Assembly (NCBI RefSeq): GCF_018129385.1
Contig: NZ_JAFCLN010000013.1
Span: forward strand, 1 to 64,000
Direction: 5' to 3'
DNA: 64,000 nt
Origin: Bradyrhizobium lablabi
Lineage (GTDB): Bacteria > Pseudomonadota > Alphaproteobacteria > Rhizobiales > Xanthobacteraceae
The notes beneath the pieces were generated by a model. The model searched no databases. It was not told the DNA's origin and was given only the letters and a program-made list of their open reading frames with translations. Positions 42,969-52,272 of the stretch are shown one piece after another; within the stretch, counting starts at the first letter, position 1, and every line of letters starts with the position of its first letter. The position numbers and the translations under genes were made by a program.

Positions 42969-43862
42969 TCAGGCCTTTGCGATGCGGTCGACGAGGCGGT
43001 ACATCGCCACGCCGAGCACGAGGATGATCAGGCCGCCGATGATCGCCGCCGCCGAGCCGCGGCCGAGATCGAGATTGAGGAAGGCCAGAACGTACGCATA
43101 AAGGCTGAACAGTTCGGTCGAACGGCCGGGCCCGCCGCCGGTCAGCGTCCACACGATGTCGAAGGTGCGGAAGGCGTCGATGGCGCGGATCACCACGCAC
43201 ACCACGATCACCGGCCGCAGCATCGGCAGGGTGAGGTAGCGGAACACGCGCCAGGTCGAGGTGCCGTCGATCGCGGCGGCCTCGAACGGTTCCTTCGGCA
43301 GGCTTTGCAGCCCCGAGAGCAGCAGCAGCGTGAACCACGGCGTCCACAGCCAGATGTCGGTGAGCAGGATAATGCAGAAGGCGCTCCAGCGTTGCACCAG
43401 CCACGGCTGGCCTTCGAGGCCGATCGCCTCCAGCACGACATTGGCGATGCCGAACTGGTCGTTGAAGATCCAGCGGATCATGATCGCGGCGACGACCGGC
43501 GCCACCATCAGCGGCACCAGCAGGATCGTCTGCACCAGCTTTTGCCCGGGGAAGGGCCGGTTGAGCAGCAGCGCGAGCGCAAGGCCCGTGACCAGCGCGC
43601 CGGCCACGCTCACGACCATGAAGATGAAGGTGTTGGGCAGCACGACGTAAAGGAACGCCGGATCGGATATCACGGCGTGATAATGGTCGAGCCCGACCCA
43701 GGTCTTCTTGGGATTATAGAGCGCCCAGTCGCGAAAGCTGGCATTGGCCCCGATCACGATCGGCACCACCTGGAACAGCAGCATCAACAGCGCGGCGGGC
43801 GCGATCAGCAACAGCACGAACCGCTGTTGCTCGCCGAACATGGGACGCCGCGATGCCGACAA
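42969..43862 (-). CDS. ABC importer permease, MalF type
   Basis: The 297-residue product has six membrane helices and the EAA loop (KEPFEAAAIDGTSTWRVFRYLTLPML). The segment LYNPKKTWVGLDHYHAVISDPAF is typical of MalF/UgpA subunits. It is the first gene of the leftward importer operon. The 225 bases before it, shared with the divergent AraC-type gene, hold no feature I could name but should contain both promoters. Confidence 0.93.
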   Translation of the reverse strand: MSASRRPMFGEQQRFVLLLIAPAALLMLLFQVVPIVIGANASFRDWALYNPKKTWVGLDHYHAVISDPAFLYVVLPNTFIFMVVSVAGALVTGLALALLLNRPFPGQKLVQTILLVPLMVAPVVAAIMIRWIFNDQFGIANVVLEAIGLEGQPWLVQRWSAFCIILLTDIWLWTPWFTLLLLSGLQSLPKEPFEAAAIDGTSTWRVFRYLTLPMLRPVIVVCVVIRAIDAFRTFDIVWTLTGGGPGRSTELFSLYAYVLAFLNLDLGRGSAAAIIGGLIILVLGVAMYRLVDRIAKA

Positions 43863-44087
43863 GCCCGTTTTCCGCCTGTTTATTGGGCCGTCACAATTCT
43901 CGCGCCCGGTCAGATCGGCCGCGCGGTCGGACGTGCCAGAAGCCTCACTCCGTCGTGATTATGGGCGGGGCGTCGCGGCCTAGTCAATCCGCCTCGTGTC
44001 GCATGGCATAATCGAACCAAGACTCGTTCGCGGATGCATTGTAGAATGGATTCCATCGAGGGTTGACGAAGGTCCGGAGAGTCCGCG

Positions 44088-44885
44088 ATGGATGTCAGAC
44101 GAGCGCTACCGCATCCCGCGCTTCGCGGCATCGTCCGTTCGTTCGGCGAACGGCGCGCAAGCCTGGGATCGGCCGTGCTCACCTGGCCGCTGCCGGCGCG
44201 CCCGCACCAGATCATCGATATCTACCTGGCCGAACCGTTCAAACTCCGCATCGACGATGGCGCGCTGCAAATCGCGCCGGAAACCGTCGTCGTTGGGCCG
44301 CAGGGAGCCCGGCGCATCCAGCTCTACATGCCCAAGGAGATTCATCTCTTCAACATTCACTTCCAGCCTGCCGGACTCAATCGGCTGGTTGGGATCGACA
44401 TGACATTGCTCGTCAACGAAGGTATCGCGGCGCGCGACATCCTCGGCAGGCATGCAGCACGGCTGGACGATGCCATCCGTTTGGCGCCGGACTTTGCCGC
44501 TCGCGTCGCGGCGGCGGAGCGGTGGGTCGGCGGGCTGTTGCGCGACAATTCGAAGGACGCGATCGATGCAGGCTCCCGGCTGTTGATGGCGACCGGCGGG
44601 CGTGCCCGGATCGATGCGATCGTCGAACGGTCCGGCCTGAGCGCCCGGCAATTCCAGCGCCGGTTCTCGCTACAGATCGGGCTGTCGCCAAAACTCTACG
44701 CGCGCACGATCCGCTTCGATGCGGCGCTGTCCGCGCACCGGCGGGAGCCGGCAAAATCCTGGACCAGGATCGTCCACGAGGCCGGCTATTTCGATCAGGC
44801 CCATTTCGTCCGCGAATGCCGCGCTTTGGTGGGTATGGCCCCGAGCGAGTTGATCGGCGACTGGGACAACGTCTTTTCCCTGTAG
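44088..44885 (+). CDS. AraC-family transcriptional regulator
   Basis: The 265-residue product has an N-terminal sensor domain (residues about 1-150) and a C-terminal AraC double helix-turn-helix: RIDAIVERSGLSARQFQRRFSLQIGLSPKLYARTIRF and IVHEAGYFDQAHFVRECRALVGMAPSEL in character. The N-terminal part with PHQIIDIYLAEPF resembles the DUF6597-type sensor seen in GlxA-independent AraC proteins. It may control the divergent importer operon or the amidase gene 74 bases downstream on the same strand. Confidence 0.9.
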   Translation: MDVRRALPHPALRGIVRSFGERRASLGSAVLTWPLPARPHQIIDIYLAEPFKLRIDDGALQIAPETVVVGPQGARRIQLYMPKEIHLFNIHFQPAGLNRLVGIDMTLLVNEGIAARDILGRHAARLDDAIRLAPDFAARVAAAERWVGGLLRDNSKDAIDAGSRLLMATGGRARIDAIVERSGLSARQFQRRFSLQIGLSPKLYARTIRFDAALSAHRREPAKSWTRIVHEAGYFDQAHFVRECRALVGMAPSELIGDWDNVFSL

Positions 44886-44959
44886 ATGTCCGAAACATAC
44901 AAGCGGCGCCCGTAGCCGCGCTTTATCCGGTTTGCGTCCCACAACAACAGGCGCAACCC

Positions 44960-46534
44960 ATGACGATCGACCGACGTTCATTCCTGACGATGGCGGGCGC
45001 GCTGGCGGCCTCGCCGGCCATCAACTCCGCCCGCGCGCAATCGCCTGCCGCAACGCCGCCCAAGGCCGGAGGTCTGGCCTATCGCAGTGTCGGCGAACTG
45101 CGCGCGATGCTCGATGCCCGAAAAGTTTCTGCGGCCGAACTGCTCGATCAGGCGATCGCCCGGATCGAGGCGCATGATTCCAGAATCAACGCGGTCGTGG
45201 TCCGCGACTTCGACCGTGCCCGCGCCGCTGCAAGGGTGGCGGACGAGGCGCTGGCGCGCGGCGTGCGGTCCCCGCTGCTCGGTATTCCCATGACGGTGAA
45301 GGAATCGTTCAACGTGGGAGGCTTGCCGACCAGTTGGGGCCTGCCGATGGGCCGCGACTGGCGCGCCGCTGATGATGCAGTGGCGGTCGTGCGGCTGAAG
45401 CAGGCCGGCGCCATCATCCTCGGCAAGACCAATCTGGCGACGGCGATTGCCGACTGGCAGAGCTTCAATCCCGTCTACGGCACGACCAACAATCCCTGGG
45501 ATGTCACGCGCACGCCGGGCGGCTCTTCCGGCGGTGCTGCGGCGGCACTCGCAGCAGGATACGTGCCGCTCGAGCTTGGATCCGATCTCTCCAGCTCACT
45601 GCGGATGCCCGCGCATGTTTGCGGCGTGTTCGCCCACAAGCCCAGCGCCGACCTGGTGCCGCAGCGCGGCCATTCGCCGCCGCGCTCGCCGGCGCTGCAA
45701 GTCGACATCACCTACGGGCTCGGGGTCGCCGGCCCGATGGCGCGAACTGCCGCTGATCTGGCGCTGGCGCTCGACCTGCTGGCCGGTCCCGATGAAGACC
45801 AGGCCGGCGCTTACCGCCTGTCGCTGCCGCCGGCACGGCATTCCGGGTTGCGCGGTTTTCGCGTGCTTGTGATCGACGACCATCCCTTGTTGCCGGTGGC
45901 GCGCGAGATACGCACGGCACTGGATCAGCTCGCCGGCAATTTGGGCAAGGCCGGCGCAACGGTCGCACGATCGAGCAAGCTGCTCCCCGATCTCGCTCAA
46001 TCGGCAAAATTGCACACGAAAATGGTCCGCAACTTCGCCGGCTTCGGCGCGCCGCCCGAAATGCTTCAGAAAGCCCGTGAAGAAGTTGCCGCGCTGGCGC
46101 GCGAGGACGACAGCCTGATGGCGTGGTGGAAGCGCGCGCCGCTCATGAGCCACCATGAGTGGATGGGAGCGGAGATCGCGCGGGCGCGGCTGCGCCAGCA
46201 ATGGCGCGAGCTGTTTCGCGAATTCGATGTGGTGCTCTGCCCGCCGTTTTCCGTGCTGGCCTTTCCGCACGACAAGAGCGAGGACCGCGAAGCGCGGTTG
46301 ATCGACATCGACGGCAAGCCGCACCCCTACACGCTGCTGATCGTGTGGGGCTCGCTGGCGACGCCGCCGGGCCTGCCGGCGACGGTAGCGCCGATCGGCC
46401 GCTCGCCGTCCGGTCTGCCGATCGGCGTGCAGATCATCGGCCCGCTGCTGGAGGACCGCACCACGCTGGCGTTCGCCGGGCTGCTGGAACGGGAGTTCGG
46501 GGGCTTTGTGGCGCCGCCTGGCATGGGCGGCTAA
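44960..46534 (+). CDS. Exported amidase-signature hydrolase
   Basis: The 524-residue product has a Tat-type signal (DRRSFLTMAGALAASPAI) and the amidase signature. The Ser-cisSer-Lys triad is Lys114 (TVKESF), Ser189 (PGGSSGG) and Ser213, with the same spacing as in mammalian FAAH (142/217/241). The usual GGSIR around the nucleophile is replaced by SSSLR, so the two glycines that shape the oxyanion hole are serines here. It should hydrolyse an amide in the periplasm; the substrate is unknown. The ATG at 44960 was chosen for the Tat signal. Confidence 0.9.
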   Translation: MTIDRRSFLTMAGALAASPAINSARAQSPAATPPKAGGLAYRSVGELRAMLDARKVSAAELLDQAIARIEAHDSRINAVVVRDFDRARAAARVADEALARGVRSPLLGIPMTVKESFNVGGLPTSWGLPMGRDWRAADDAVAVVRLKQAGAIILGKTNLATAIADWQSFNPVYGTTNNPWDVTRTPGGSSGGAAAALAAGYVPLELGSDLSSSLRMPAHVCGVFAHKPSADLVPQRGHSPPRSPALQVDITYGLGVAGPMARTAADLALALDLLAGPDEDQAGAYRLSLPPARHSGLRGFRVLVIDDHPLLPVAREIRTALDQLAGNLGKAGATVARSSKLLPDLAQSAKLHTKMVRNFAGFGAPPEMLQKAREEVAALAREDDSLMAWWKRAPLMSHHEWMGAEIARARLRQQWRELFREFDVVLCPPFSVLAFPHDKSEDREARLIDIDGKPHPYTLLIVWGSLATPPGLPATVAPIGRSPSGLPIGVQIIGPLLEDRTTLAFAGLLEREFGGFVAPPGMGG

Positions 46535-46537
46535 GGA

Positions 46538-46990
46538 TCATTCGGGAGGACCATCGTGCCTCAGCATCTCGCCGGGGCGCATGGTCGCCAGCGCTCTCCG
46601 CAGGACCTCGAAGATCACGGCGGTCGACCAGCCGATCAGCAGCACGCCGTTGAGCGCCGTCATCGGCCCAAGCAGGTTCCAGCGCTGCAACGGGGTGACG
46701 TCGCCATAGCCGAGCGTCGTGTAGTTCACAAAGGCAAAATAGAGCAGGTCGGCCTCATCGGATGCAACGCCGATGATCCCATAGGCGAGGGACCAGACCA
46801 TCACTTCGGCAATATGCGCCCCCATCAAGACCGACATGGTTGCCATCATGATGATGACCAGCCGAAACGTGCCATGAATTGGGCGTTCGCCGGCGCGCCG
46901 TACTACCCTCAGCAGAACCACCATCACCATTGCGTGGATCGCAATGTTGCAGAGGCTGACGGCAATGCTTACGAGAAGCTGGCGCAGCAT
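46538..46990 (-). CDS. Two-helix ion channel, potassium type
   Basis: The 150-residue product has about four hydrophobic segments. The last two flank a pore loop with the selectivity filter TLGYGD (FVNYTTLGYGDVTPL), so a K+ channel is likely. There is no RCK or cyclic-nucleotide domain in the C-terminus, which is short and hydrophilic. The start overlaps the end of the Ca2+/H+ exchanger gene by 22 bases in another frame, suggesting coupled expression of two cation transport proteins. Confidence 0.85.
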   Translation of the reverse strand: MLRQLLVSIAVSLCNIAIHAMVMVVLLRVVRRAGERPIHGTFRLVIIMMATMSVLMGAHIAEVMVWSLAYGIIGVASDEADLLYFAFVNYTTLGYGDVTPLQRWNLLGPMTALNGVLLIGWSTAVIFEVLRRALATMRPGEMLRHDGPPE

Positions 46991-48174
46991 GCGGATCGCT
47001 CCGGCACGGCATCAGGAGAGCCGCGCTGGCTGAGATGGAATGCGCCGAGAGCGGCATGCTTTCGCGACCCGGCGCCGTCGCCTTGCGTGCGCGGCGGCAA
47101 CAGGAAGAGCGTCATCGCAAAGACAAGGTACACCAGCAGCACGAGCACGCCCAGGAACCAGGCCGAACGCCCCCCGCTCGTCATCAGGGATGCGGTCAGG
47201 GCGGCGATCAGCATCATGACCACGGCGCCGGGCCAGAATTGCAGGTCCATCGGTGTCGGGCCGATGACATAGCTGAGCAGCACCAGCACCGGCGCGACGA
47301 AAAGCGCGATCTGAGTGGCGCTTCCGAGCGCAATGCCCACGCTCAGGTCGAGGCGATTCTTGCGCGCGGCGGAGAACGCCGAGGCCATCTCGGCCGCGCC
47401 GCCGACCAATGCCACCACGACGAAACCGACGAATGCGGGAGTCATCGCGAACGCCACCGCGGCCTCCTGTACCGACTCGACGAAGATCTCGCTGACCAGC
47501 GCGACCAGTACGGTGACGCCCGCCAGCGTCGCCAGCGCAAGAGTAATCGGCCATGGCGCTTCGCCGGCTTCGGCATGCTCGGCGCCCGCGAACAGCTCGC
47601 GATGCGTCCCGAGCGAGAACAACATGCCGAGGCCATAGGCGGCAATCAGCAGCACCGACAGGCCCACGCTCAACATTCCGATGAATGCGGAGTCGGCCAG
47701 TGAATCCGCTTGGGCGATCGCCGAAGGAATCAGGATCGCGATCGTGGCCAGAAAAAGCAGGCCGGCCTGTAGCCGGGCATTGGCCCGGTTGAATTCCTGC
47801 ACGTGGTGCTTGAGTCCGCCGAGCAGGAACGACGCGCCCAGCATGAACAGCGCATTGGCGACGATCACGCCGGCGATCGATGCCTTTACAAGGGTATATT
47901 GCCCCGCGCGCAACGCGGTGAGCGCGATGACGAGTTCGGTCAGGTTGCCGAGCGTGGCGTTGAGCAGGCCGCCGACGCTGTCGCCGGTTCTCGCCGCCAC
48001 GGATTCGGTGGCGTGGCTGAGCAGTGCAGCCAGCGGAACGATGGCCAGGATCGACAGCACGAACAGCAGCGTGTGCGCTTCCGGCTTGAGCTTCTGGGCG
48101 ACGAACAGTACCGGCACAAAAGCCAGCAGCCACAACAGCGGAGTGTGACGGATCTCTTTGAGCAAGGAATTCAC
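46969..48174 (-). CDS. Calcium/proton exchanger, CaxA/ChaA type
   Basis: The 401-residue product has about eleven membrane helices and two copies of the cation-binding alpha motif: LLNATLGNLTELVIALTAL and FVVVALVGGAAEMASAFSAARKNRLDLSVGIALGSA. These are the marks of the Ca2+:cation antiporter family; ions exchanged are probably Ca2+ (or Na+/K+) against H+. After the last helix there is an unusual hydrophilic tail of about 40 residues with two adjacent cysteines that overlaps the channel gene. Confidence 0.92.
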   Translation of the reverse strand: MNSLLKEIRHTPLLWLLAFVPVLFVAQKLKPEAHTLLFVLSILAIVPLAALLSHATESVAARTGDSVGGLLNATLGNLTELVIALTALRAGQYTLVKASIAGVIVANALFMLGASFLLGGLKHHVQEFNRANARLQAGLLFLATIAILIPSAIAQADSLADSAFIGMLSVGLSVLLIAAYGLGMLFSLGTHRELFAGAEHAEAGEAPWPITLALATLAGVTVLVALVSEIFVESVQEAAVAFAMTPAFVGFVVVALVGGAAEMASAFSAARKNRLDLSVGIALGSATQIALFVAPVLVLLSYVIGPTPMDLQFWPGAVVMMLIAALTASLMTSGGRSAWFLGVLVLLVYLVFAMTLFLLPPRTQGDGAGSRKHAALGAFHLSQRGSPDAVPERSACCASFS

Positions 48175-48424
48175 AGGACCCCCCGGGACTGTGGATCGTT
48201 CCGTCGCTTGATCGGACGATCTTCCGCGATATCAGGGGTGGCAGCAAGCGCCTCGGCCGTCCACCGGCCCTCATTGCCAATTGACAGCTTGCGGACCCTT
48301 GGATTTTCACCCCCGGTTAACCGCTATCTGCGGCTCAATCCGGCCAGTTTGGCCCGCGGATTTGGCGATTTCTTAATGGGCCCGCCCCATAGTCGGGCAT
48401 CGCGAACCCTTTCCAGGAAGCAAT

Positions 48425-50863
48425 ATGGCCATTCATTCTGTCGGCTCCGTGCACGGCGCTGATAATGCCAACCGCCGGCTTGTCCGCTTTTTCAGCATCT
48501 GCCTGAGCAGCCTGGCGTTCGTCTATTCGCTGCTGGCCATGCGCATCTTCCTCGAAGGCAGCGCCTTCGCCTTCGCCGACTGGGTGCTCGCCGCCGGAAA
48601 GGTCACGCTCGGTGCGGCCGCGCTGATCGTGCTGATCTATCCGGCCTGGCTCGCGGGTCCGCTGGAGCGCTACATCGACGAGATGGGCGCGATGTTCGAG
48701 GCCGCCTATGCCGATACTGCGACGGCTGAAAAAATCCGGATGATCGTGCTGGTGACGATGGTCAGCCTCCTGCTCGAGCTGGTCATGATCCGCTGGCTGG
48801 CCTCGGTCTTCCCGGTGTTCTCCTTCTTCAAGAATTTCACGCTGCTCGCCTGCTTCCTCGGCCTTGGCGCCGGCTACGCGGTCGCCGAGAAGCAGCCTTG
48901 CGCGCCCGGCCTCGTGCTGCCGATGCTGGCGCTGTTCGTCTTCATCATCACGCTGCTGCGCTATGACATCGCCGCGGTCACCGACCTGTTCGCCGGCCTG
49001 CCGATGCAGGAGCAGACCTCGATCAGCATCTGGATGGAAAAGCTGAACTGGCATGAGCTGTTCGGCCAGAGCGTGCCGCTTTATCTGCTGCTCGGCACCA
49101 GCTTCGTCCTTTGCGCCTGCATCTGCTATCCGGTCGGCCAGCTCTGCGGCAAGCTGCTCGGCTCGACCGATGCGCTGAAAGCCTACGGCCTCAACCTGAT
49201 CGGCAGCATCGTCGGCGTCGCCGTGCTGTTCGTGATGAGCCTGTTCTGGCTGCCGCCGGTAGTGTGGTTCATGGCCGTGGGCGGCACGCTGCTGTTCTTC
49301 GTGCTGGCGCGCGACAAGCGCATGCCGCTTGGGGTAGCCAGCTTCTGCCTCCTGCTCGGCGTGCTCGCCTGGCCGGTGCAGACCGACATCCAGCGCATCT
49401 ATTCGCCGTATCAGCTCCTGGAGAAGATGGCCAAGTCCGACGGACTGATGAACATCCTCTCGGGCGGCTCCTATTACCAGAAGGTGTTCAACTTCTCGGA
49501 CGCCAATCGCGGCAATGAGTCCGCCGAGGACAGCTACGTCCGCGCCTATTACGAGTTTCCGTTCCACTTCAAGAAGAAGCCCGAGCGCGTCGCCATCGTC
49601 GGCGCCGGCAGCGGCAACGACGTTGCGGCCGCATTGCGCATGGGCGCCTCGCATGTCGATGCAATCGAGATCGATCCCGCTATCGCCTTCCTCGGCAAGA
49701 GCTATCACCCCGAGCATCCCTATGACGATCCGCGCGTGACGCTGCACATCAACGACGCCCGCAACTTCTTCCGCACGGCGAAGCAGCAATACGATCTGAT
49801 CATCTACGGCGTGCTGGATTCCCACACCTCGCTCAGCCACGCCTCGAACCTGCGCGTCGATTCCTATGTCTACACCCGCGAAGGCATCGCCGAGGCGTTC
49901 AAGCTGCTCAAGCCCGACGGCGTGGTGTCCATTGCTTTTGCTTTGCCGAACGAATCGCTCGGCTTCAAGCTCTCGCATATCCTTTCCGATATGCCCGGCG
50001 CCGGAAAGCCGCTCGCGGTGCGCGTCGGCTACGACTCCAAGACCACCACCGCCTTCATCGCGCAGAAGGGCCGTAATGCCGTGCTGGCCGATCCGAAAGC
50101 CTTTGCGCGTTTCGGCTTCGAGGACGTGTCCGCGAAGTTCGCTCAGCCTTATTCGGCGGAAAGCATCCCGACCGACGACTGGCCGTTCTTCTACATGATC
50201 AAGCGTACCTATCCGCTCAGCTACATGATCGCGCTCGGCATGGTGCTGCTGCTCAGCTACATGTTCGTGCGCAAGACCATCGGCTGGACCGAACCGATCG
50301 AGCGCGGCTACCTGCCGTTCTTCTTCCTGGGGGCCGGCTTCATGCTGGTCGAGACCAAGGCGATCACCGAGCTCGGCCTGCATCTCGGCGGCACCTGGTT
50401 CGTGATCGCGATCACCATCACCATGGTGCTGCTGATGGCGTTCCTCGCCAACCTCCTGGTGCAGCGCAAGCTGGCGCCGCGCACCAGCATCGCCTATGGC
50501 GGCCTGCTGGCCAGCCTTCTGCTGGGATACTTCTCCGCCCGCAACCATGATTTGATCGCGTTCGGCTCGCCGATGGTCAATCTGATCGTGAGCTGCGTGG
50601 TGCTGACCATCCCGCTGTTCTTCTCCGGCTTCGTGTTCTCCTCGCTGATCGCCAAACCCGGCCAGAACATCTCGACCGCGCTGGCCTACAATCTGATGGG
50701 CGCGCTGTTCGGCGGCCTGATGGAATACAACTCGATGTATTTCGGCTTCGCCTTCCTGTACCTGCTCGCAATGGGCTTTTACGGGCTGGCCTGGGTGTTC
50801 TCGTTCGAACCTGCCATAGCTGCTGCGCGGCGGGCGCGTCTCGCGCGGCGACATGCAGGGTAG
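48425..50863 (+). CDS. Membrane-embedded spermidine synthase-like protein
   Basis: The 812-residue product has about 8 membrane helices before residue 310, a soluble spermidine-synthase/methyltransferase fold in the middle (residues about 370-580), and six or more helices after it. The fold shows VAIVGAGSGNDVAAALRMGASHVDAIEIDPAI (nucleotide-binding loop and acidic residue), then VTLHINDARNFF and YDLIIYGVLDSHTS. Whether it makes polyamines is uncertain: these fused membrane forms are widespread and little studied. It stands alone, divergent from the exchanger gene across 250 bases. Confidence 0.82.
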   Translation: MAIHSVGSVHGADNANRRLVRFFSICLSSLAFVYSLLAMRIFLEGSAFAFADWVLAAGKVTLGAAALIVLIYPAWLAGPLERYIDEMGAMFEAAYADTATAEKIRMIVLVTMVSLLLELVMIRWLASVFPVFSFFKNFTLLACFLGLGAGYAVAEKQPCAPGLVLPMLALFVFIITLLRYDIAAVTDLFAGLPMQEQTSISIWMEKLNWHELFGQSVPLYLLLGTSFVLCACICYPVGQLCGKLLGSTDALKAYGLNLIGSIVGVAVLFVMSLFWLPPVVWFMAVGGTLLFFVLARDKRMPLGVASFCLLLGVLAWPVQTDIQRIYSPYQLLEKMAKSDGLMNILSGGSYYQKVFNFSDANRGNESAEDSYVRAYYEFPFHFKKKPERVAIVGAGSGNDVAAALRMGASHVDAIEIDPAIAFLGKSYHPEHPYDDPRVTLHINDARNFFRTAKQQYDLIIYGVLDSHTSLSHASNLRVDSYVYTREGIAEAFKLLKPDGVVSIAFALPNESLGFKLSHILSDMPGAGKPLAVRVGYDSKTTTAFIAQKGRNAVLADPKAFARFGFEDVSAKFAQPYSAESIPTDDWPFFYMIKRTYPLSYMIALGMVLLLSYMFVRKTIGWTEPIERGYLPFFFLGAGFMLVETKAITELGLHLGGTWFVIAITITMVLLMAFLANLLVQRKLAPRTSIAYGGLLASLLLGYFSARNHDLIAFGSPMVNLIVSCVVLTIPLFFSGFVFSSLIAKPGQNISTALAYNLMGALFGGLMEYNSMYFGFAFLYLLAMGFYGLAWVFSFEPAIAAARRARLARRHAG

Positions 50864-50929
50864 GGCGTGCACGTATGAGTGCTTGATATCCGGGGTCGGT
50901 GACTGGACCAGACGGTCCTTTGGCGGGCG

Positions 50930-52045
50930 CTACGATCGCTGTTTGATGGTGATTGACTTCAGCAGGGTTGCTGCCGCGATCATCGCGGCTATTCCGGCCA
51001 AGCTCAGCGCTATCTGCATCGCAAGTCCGTCCGAAATGTCGAGCAGCGCCATGTGACTGGCGAATGTCAGCAGAACGCCGAGGCAAAAGATCGGCAGCGA
51101 ATGCTGGCCACAGCGGATCGCGCCGCGCACCACGGGTGTCGTGAATCCGCGCCAATCCGAGGGCACGAGCCAGCTCGCTAAAACCGCAATGGCCAAAAAA
51201 TGAAGCAGGCGCAAGGGAGCGAGATTCGATTTGTCCAATGTGCCAAACTGGTTCGCTAGAGCGTGCGGTATCATTGTTTCCAGCCATGTTACCTGCCAAC
51301 TCAAAGCGATGACCAAGCTGAAGAAGAGATACAGGAGAGAGGCTATACGTATGCCGCGCGAGGCCGCCAGCGGCCGTATTCTCTCGCCCTCGATCATCCA
51401 CCAGGCGCCAAGCACGACCAGCAACTGCCAGGCCAGGGGATTGAAAGCCCAGTGGCCGTTCGGCCACGCCGGGAGGGTCAAGCCAAAAGCATGCACCAGC
51501 GCATAGATGACGAGCGAGACACCAAGCGTCACATTCGGGGCTCTCAGCAGCAGCCACAATAGAGGCGCGAACAGGAGATGAACAAGCACGAAGACCGGCA
51601 ACACGTCACTGTTGACAGGACGGTATTGCAGGATCGCGGCTCGTGCGAGCGTCTCGCCAGGCTGATCAAACAAGACACGTGTATTGCTCTCATCTGCAAG
51701 ATGACCGCCGCCGACGAGATGAACCAGAATGGCGCATGCTAGCGTGAGCAGCAGAAATGCAACATAAATGTCCCAACTCCGGCGCAGCGTTCGGCGGGTT
51801 ACTCCGCTCCAACCCTCACTGCGCTGGGCTCTTCCATAAGCCAGCGCGCAGGATACTCCGGACACGAACATGAAAATTTCCGCGGCATCGCTGAAACCGT
51901 AATTCCGCAAGGTGAGCCAATTTCCGATATTGTTTGGGACATGGTCCAGAAAAATCCACCACAGCGCCACGCCCCGGCAGACATCTATTCGAAGATCGCG
52001 GCTCTGGACCTTCAGCTCCGGCACGATGGTAATTCGGTCGTGCAT
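50930..52045 (-). CDS. OpgC-type membrane acyltransferase
   Basis: The 371-residue product has about ten membrane helices and matches the OpgC family: RDLRIDVCRGVALWWIFLDHVPNNIGNWLTLRNYGFSDAAEIFMFVSGVSCALAYG in character. OpgC adds succinyl groups to periplasmic glucans in enterobacteria. Other glucan genes (opgG, opgH, ndvB) are not in the window, so the acceptor is not known. Base composition is lower in GC than the neighbouring flagellar genes. Confidence 0.88.
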   Translation of the reverse strand: MHDRITIVPELKVQSRDLRIDVCRGVALWWIFLDHVPNNIGNWLTLRNYGFSDAAEIFMFVSGVSCALAYGRAQRSEGWSGVTRRTLRRSWDIYVAFLLLTLACAILVHLVGGGHLADESNTRVLFDQPGETLARAAILQYRPVNSDVLPVFVLVHLLFAPLLWLLLRAPNVTLGVSLVIYALVHAFGLTLPAWPNGHWAFNPLAWQLLVVLGAWWMIEGERIRPLAASRGIRIASLLYLFFSLVIALSWQVTWLETMIPHALANQFGTLDKSNLAPLRLLHFLAIAVLASWLVPSDWRGFTTPVVRGAIRCGQHSLPIFCLGVLLTFASHMALLDISDGLAMQIALSLAGIAAMIAAATLLKSITIKQRS

Positions 52046-52272
52046 GCGGCGTTCTCCGGGCCGCCAGATTGGACCTGGGCTTGATGCGCCAGTGTGAGCT
52101 GGTTCACCTTCAATGACTCATTATTCGCATTGTCAGACGAGGCGTGCTTGCGCGTCAGCGTTGAGCCTCTCAAACTTCGCTCGCGACCAGCGAATCGATT
52201 GCGGTCATCCACTTTGCGTTTGGTGAATCTTTCCCATTGAATGATCACCTGGGAGCAGGCCGATGCGGCCGA

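Noticed and set aside
44063..44959. Upstream extension of the amidase frame to 44063
   Set aside because: This part overlaps the AraC-type gene in another frame; the Tat signal begins at 44960.
48335..50872. 845-codon frame opposite the spermidine synthase-like gene
   Set aside because: Rich in His, Gln, Arg and Glu as expected from the reverse of a membrane protein gene; no domain.
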